Shown here piece by piece: positions 61,477 to 64,000 of a DNA stretch of 64,000 bases. Position numbers and translations under genes: made by a program. Below the pieces are notes generated by a model. That model was not told the DNA's origin, did not search any database, and saw nothing but the letters and a program-made list of their open reading frames with translations. Numbering within the stretch: the stretch's first letter is position 1; each line of letters starts with the position of its first letter. Source of the DNA: Microbacterium sp. H83 (GTDB lineage: Bacteria > Actinomycetota > Actinomycetes > Actinomycetales > Microbacteriaceae); NCBI RefSeq assembly GCF_001650405.1, contig NZ_LWCU01000001.1, positions 90,311-154,310 of the forward strand. The letters run 5' to 3'.

Positions 61477-62765
61477 GCACCGCTCGAAGCCACCTGATCG
61501 ACCTCAGTCCCCTCACGGCCAGTCCCGCCTTCGCGCGGATGTGGATCGGCTCCGTCCTCGCCGGGATCGGCGGACAGCTGACGATCGTCACCGTGATGCT
61601 GCACGTCTTCGAGCTGACCGAGAGCACGTTCGCGGTCTCGATGGTCGCCGTGGCCGGGCTCGTGCCGATGATCCTCGCGGGACTCTACGGCGGCATGCTC
61701 GCCGACGCCTTAGACCGTCGGCGGGTCGCCCTCGTGGCCGCGACCGTGACCTTCGCCTCGACCGGCCTGCTGGCAGGGCTGACCTGGGCCGGCGCGGAGA
61801 CGATCTGGTGGCTCTACGTGCTGAGCATCGTCAACTCCGCGGCGAACTCCGTCGGCATGGCGACCCGCACCGCGATCGTCCCCCGTCTCATCCCCCGCGA
61901 CAAGCTCGCGGCGGCCTCCGCTCTCAACGGGGTCACCTTCGGGCTCACGGTGATGGCGGGGCCGGCCCTCGCCGGGGTGCTGGTCGCGCTCACGGGGTAC
62001 GGCTGGACCTACACGCTCGACGTCGTGCTGATGCTGTCGATGTTCCTCGGGCTCTGGACGCTGCCCGCGCTCCGCCCGGAGGGCGAGATCGTCCGCCCCG
62101 GTCTCGCCTCTCTCGTCGACGGCTGGCGCTTCCTGCGGCGGGCGAGCAACATCCGGATGCAGTACATCGTCGACATCATCGCGATGACGTTCGGCCAGCC
62201 CCTCGCGCTGTTCCCCGCACTCGGCACCGTGCTGCTCGGGGGCGGAGCGGTGACGACCGGCATCCTCACCGCCGCCGTCGCCGTCGGCACGTTCGCCTCG
62301 AGCCTCTTCTCGGGCCGCGTCGTCCAGTACCGCTGGCACGGACGCGGCATCGAGAGGGCGGTCGAGGCCTATGGCGTGTCGATCCTGATCTTCGGCGTGG
62401 TGCTGCTGATCGGCGCGGTGTCGGGACGAGCGACCGAGAGCGCGCCGCAGATCGGGCTCATCGTCGCGGCGTCGCTGGCTCTCGCGCTGTCCGGCGCTGC
62501 GGACAACGTCAGCTCGATCTACCGGAACACGATGATGCAGGCCGCCGTACCCGACACCATCCGGGGCAGGCTGCAGGGCGTGTTCATCGTCGTGGTCGCC
62601 GGGGGGCCGCGCATCGGCGCGCTCTACGCGGGCACGCTCGCCACTCTCACCACGCTGTGGTTCCCCCCGCTCCTCGGCGGGTTCCTCGTCGTCGGACTCG
62701 TCGCGGTGCTCGCCCGGCGAAGTGCGCGGTTCCGGCTCTACGACGCAGAGAACCCCGAACCCTGA
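61473..62765 (+). CDS. MFS exporter, EntS-like
   Basis: 430 residues, twelve membrane segments. The pattern of the MFS-3 group, which includes enterobactin exporter EntS, is visible: [66 protein letters not shown], with the motif A loop [15 protein letters not shown]-rich second half ends with [10 protein letters not shown]. Substrate unknown; siderophore export is one possibility and efeUOB is 2 kb away. GTG start within the stop of a 7-codon leader ORF; no ribosome site of its own is evident. Confidence 0.88.
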   Translation: MSTARSHLIDLSPLTASPAFARMWIGSVLAGIGGQLTIVTVMLHVFELTESTFAVSMVAVAGLVPMILAGLYGGMLADALDRRRVALVAATVTFASTGLLAGLTWAGAETIWWLYVLSIVNSAANSVGMATRTAIVPRLIPRDKLAAASALNGVTFGLTVMAGPALAGVLVALTGYGWTYTLDVVLMLSMFLGLWTLPALRPEGEIVRPGLASLVDGWRFLRRASNIRMQYIVDIIAMTFGQPLALFPALGTVLLGGGAVTTGILTAAVAVGTFASSLFSGRVVQYRWHGRGIERAVEAYGVSILIFGVVLLIGAVSGRATESAPQIGLIVAASLALALSGAADNVSSIYRNTMMQAAVPDTIRGRLQGVFIVVVAGGPRIGALYAGTLATLTTLWFPPLLGGFLVVGLVAVLARRSARFRLYDAENPEP

Positions 62766-62779
62766 CGGGTCCGGGGTTC
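62750..62779. terminator. Terminator overlapping the MFS stop codon
   Basis: GAACCCCG and CGGGGTTC close an inner CCC/GGG stem; the left arm lies in the last codons of the MFS gene. May also serve yceI from the other side. Confidence 0.65.
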
Positions 62780-62795
62780 CGGCGATCGCGAACGA

Positions 62796-63350
62796 TCAGT
62801 CCTGCTGCAGCGCGCCCTGCAGGTCGAGGCTGATGGTGACGTCCTTGCCGACCAGCACGCCGCCGGTCTCGAGAGCGGCGTTCCAGGTGAGGCCGAAGTC
62901 CTCGCGGTTGATGACCGTCTTGGCCGATGCGCCGGCCTTGTAGTTGCCCCACGGGTCGGAGCCGAAGCCGCCGAAGTCGAGCTCGAAGCTGACCGGCTTG
63001 GTGATGCCGCGGATCGTGAGGTCGCCGTCGACGAAGAGCTCGCCGCCCTCGGTGCGGGCACCGGTCGACACGAAGTCCATGGTCGGGAAGTTCTCGGTGT
63101 CGAAGAAGTCGCCGGAGCGGAGGTGCGCGTCGCGGCCCTCGTCCTTGGTGTCGATGGAGGTGACGTCGACGCTCGCCTCGACGCGGGCCTCGAGCGGGTT
63201 CTCGGGAGCGACCAGGGTGGCGCTCTTGACGCCGAACGTGCCGCGCACCTTGGAGATCATCATGTGGCGGACGCTGAAGGTGACCTCGCTGTGAGACGGG
63301 TCGAGCACCCAGGTGCCGGGGCGGTAGCCGGGGATGTCGATGCTGGTCAT
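62796..63350 (-). CDS. YceI-family protein
   Basis: 184 residues, lipocalin-like beta barrel that binds isoprenoid or other amphipathic ligands. WVLDPSHSEVTFSVRHMMISKVRGTFG opens the family signature, followed by ASVDVTSIDTKDEGRDAHLRSGDFFDTENFPTMDF and the LTIRGITKPVSFELDFGG strand pair. No signal peptide from the ATG at 63350 (GAGGAGA site 8 nt upstream), so this form is cytoplasmic, unlike the secreted E. coli protein. A perfect 8-2-8 palindrome in its upstream region suggests control by a dimeric repressor. Confidence 0.92.
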   Translation of the reverse strand: MTSIDIPGYRPGTWVLDPSHSEVTFSVRHMMISKVRGTFGVKSATLVAPENPLEARVEASVDVTSIDTKDEGRDAHLRSGDFFDTENFPTMDFVSTGARTEGGELFVDGDLTIRGITKPVSFELDFGGFGSDPWGNYKAGASAKTVINREDFGLTWNAALETGGVLVGKDVTISLDLQGALQQD

Positions 63351-63429
63351 GGGTTTCTCCTCGGAGATCTCGGCCGCGATCTGCGGCAACGGATGAGGGG
63401 CCGTGTTCACGGCGTCTCTTCTCCCAACT

Positions 63430-63447
63430 TACATGCACATGCATGTA
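63430..63447. promoter_or_regulatory. Palindromic operator upstream of yceI
   Basis: TACATGCA-CA-TGCATGTA, a perfect 8-2-8 inverted repeat 80 bp before the yceI start, in a GC-rich setting. The pattern and spacing suit MarR- or TetR-type repressors. No such gene is adjacent. Confidence 0.6.
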
Positions 63448-63488
63448 TTCCCGAGAATGCGGAATCGATCGACGCGTGCGCGGACGAC

Positions 63489-63522
63489 AGAGGCGCCGCA
63501 CCCGATCGGGTGCGGCGCCTCT
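63489..63522. terminator. Terminator downstream of the FKBP gene
   Basis: Perfect 34-nt self-complementary stretch starting AGAGGCGCCGCACCCG, 17 nt beyond the FKBP stop. Without a loop base in between, a real stem would open at the centre. Confidence 0.75.
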
Positions 63523-63538
63523 GCGACGTCGAGGACGG

Positions 63539-63907
63539 TCAGCCGACGGCCACCAGGTCGATGATGAAGATCAGCGTCTTGCCGGACAGGAAGTGCCCGC
63601 CGCCGACCGGGCCGTACGCGAGGTGCGGCGGGATGACGAGCTCGCGGCGTCCGCCGACCTTCATGCCGGGGATGCCGTCCTGCCAGCCCTGGATGAGACC
63701 GCGGAGCGGGAACTGGATGGTCTCGCCGCGTCCCCACGAGGAGTCGAACTCCTCGCCGGACTCGAACTCGACACCGGCGTAGTGCACGGTCACGGTGTCG
63801 CCGGGCTTCGCCTCGGTGCCGTCACCTTCGATGATGTCGCGGATCACGAGCTCCGCGGGCGCGGGGCCGGTGGGGGCGTCGAACTCAGGCTTCGTACGAT
63901 CAGTCAT
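63539..63907 (-). CDS. FKBP-type peptidyl-prolyl isomerase
   Basis: 122 residues, one FKBP domain. VTVHYAGVEFESGEEFDSSWGRGETIQFPL, GLIQGWQDGIPGMKVGGRRELVIPPHLAYG and a LIFIIDLVAVG end carry the aromatic proline-binding pocket (Tyr, Phe/Asp, Trp, Tyr). No signal peptide, so cytoplasmic folding helper. The ATG at 63907 has GGGGAT before it. Cis-trans proline isomerisation is expected; the glycine-rich loop PVGGGHF replaces the usual GxxGxIPPN. Confidence 0.95.
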   Translation of the reverse strand: MTDRTKPEFDAPTGPAPAELVIRDIIEGDGTEAKPGDTVTVHYAGVEFESGEEFDSSWGRGETIQFPLRGLIQGWQDGIPGMKVGGRRELVIPPHLAYGPVGGGHFLSGKTLIFIIDLVAVG

Positions 63908-64000
63908 ATCCCCATCCAACCGGAGCCCCGCCCCGGAGGTCAACGCGACGGCCCCTGCTCACAGCGAACACGTCGGTGGACCCTCGTCTGCGCCGGGTTT

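Noticed and set aside
1-64000. CRISPR arrays, insertion sequences, prophage or integration sites
   Set aside because: No regularly spaced repeats, transposase, integrase or phage gene was seen; the only tRNA (12589) has no repeat or integrase beside it.

Overview
The window is a typical chromosomal segment of a high-GC Gram-positive actinobacterium. Protein content and gene order (recX-recA-DUF3046-clgR-cinA-pgsA-ftsK-rnj-dapA on one strand, DUF5302 and DUF4395 proteins, a tmRNA tag ending in ALAA) point to Microbacteriaceae, probably Microbacterium or a close relative. This is inference from family resemblance, not from a database search. Genes are packed tightly on both strands, with many 1-4 nt start/stop overlaps. 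There is no prophage, transposon, CRISPR array or plasmid-type region.

Layout. 1-6 kb: branched-chain amino acid synthesis (ilvB, cut by the window edge, and ilvD), trehalose synthesis (otsA, otsB) and an MFS permease. 6-12 kb: a thiolase and 3-oxoacid CoA-transferase operon (scoA, scoB, thiolase) divergent from an IclR regulator, then a MarR-MFS efflux pair with a palindrome covering the marR start. 12-18 kb: small lipoproteins, tRNA-Lys(CUU), hisN, tmRNA (ssrA), a SIMPL-domain protein and hflX. 18-33 kb: a long minus-strand housekeeping block with dapF, an acetyltransferase, a reductase-like gene, miaA, miaB, recX, recA, DUF3046, clgR, cinA, pgsA, ftsK, rnj and dapA. 33-42 kb: thyA-folA-SDR, a thioredoxin/DUF4395 pair, osmC, dapB, a histidine phosphatase, an aldo-keto-reductase-like protein lacking its catalytic residues, and pnp.

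42-64 kb is the more accessory-looking part. It holds a UDP-glucose dehydrogenase, a glycosyltransferase fused to an SGNH/GDSL hydrolase, and a DedA protein. A C4-dicarboxylate carrier (dctA-like) lies divergent from its likely CitA/DcuS-type two-component system. Next come an FAD oxidoreductase, a luciferase-like monooxygenase with its flavin reductase, a membrane acyltransferase coupled to a beta-lactamase-fold protein, and the EfeUOB iron uptake operon with a sigma-70-type promoter and a palindromic operator. The window ends with a 2-oxoglutarate dioxygenase, rpsO, a second MFS exporter preceded by a 7-codon leader ORF, YceI and an FKBP isomerase.

The strongest cross-cutting signal is promoter architecture. 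At about twenty genes a TANNNT hexamer lies exactly 6 or 7 nt before the start codon, with no room for a ribosome binding site, which indicates leaderless transcripts. Several start codons below were chosen on this basis. I see no self-contained undescribed defence or mobile system. The most unusual items are the GT-SGNH fusion, the catalytically dead aldo-keto reductase homologue, the leaderless 7-codon ORF at 61453, and the operator-like palindromes at 9864, 54105, 59765 and 63430.
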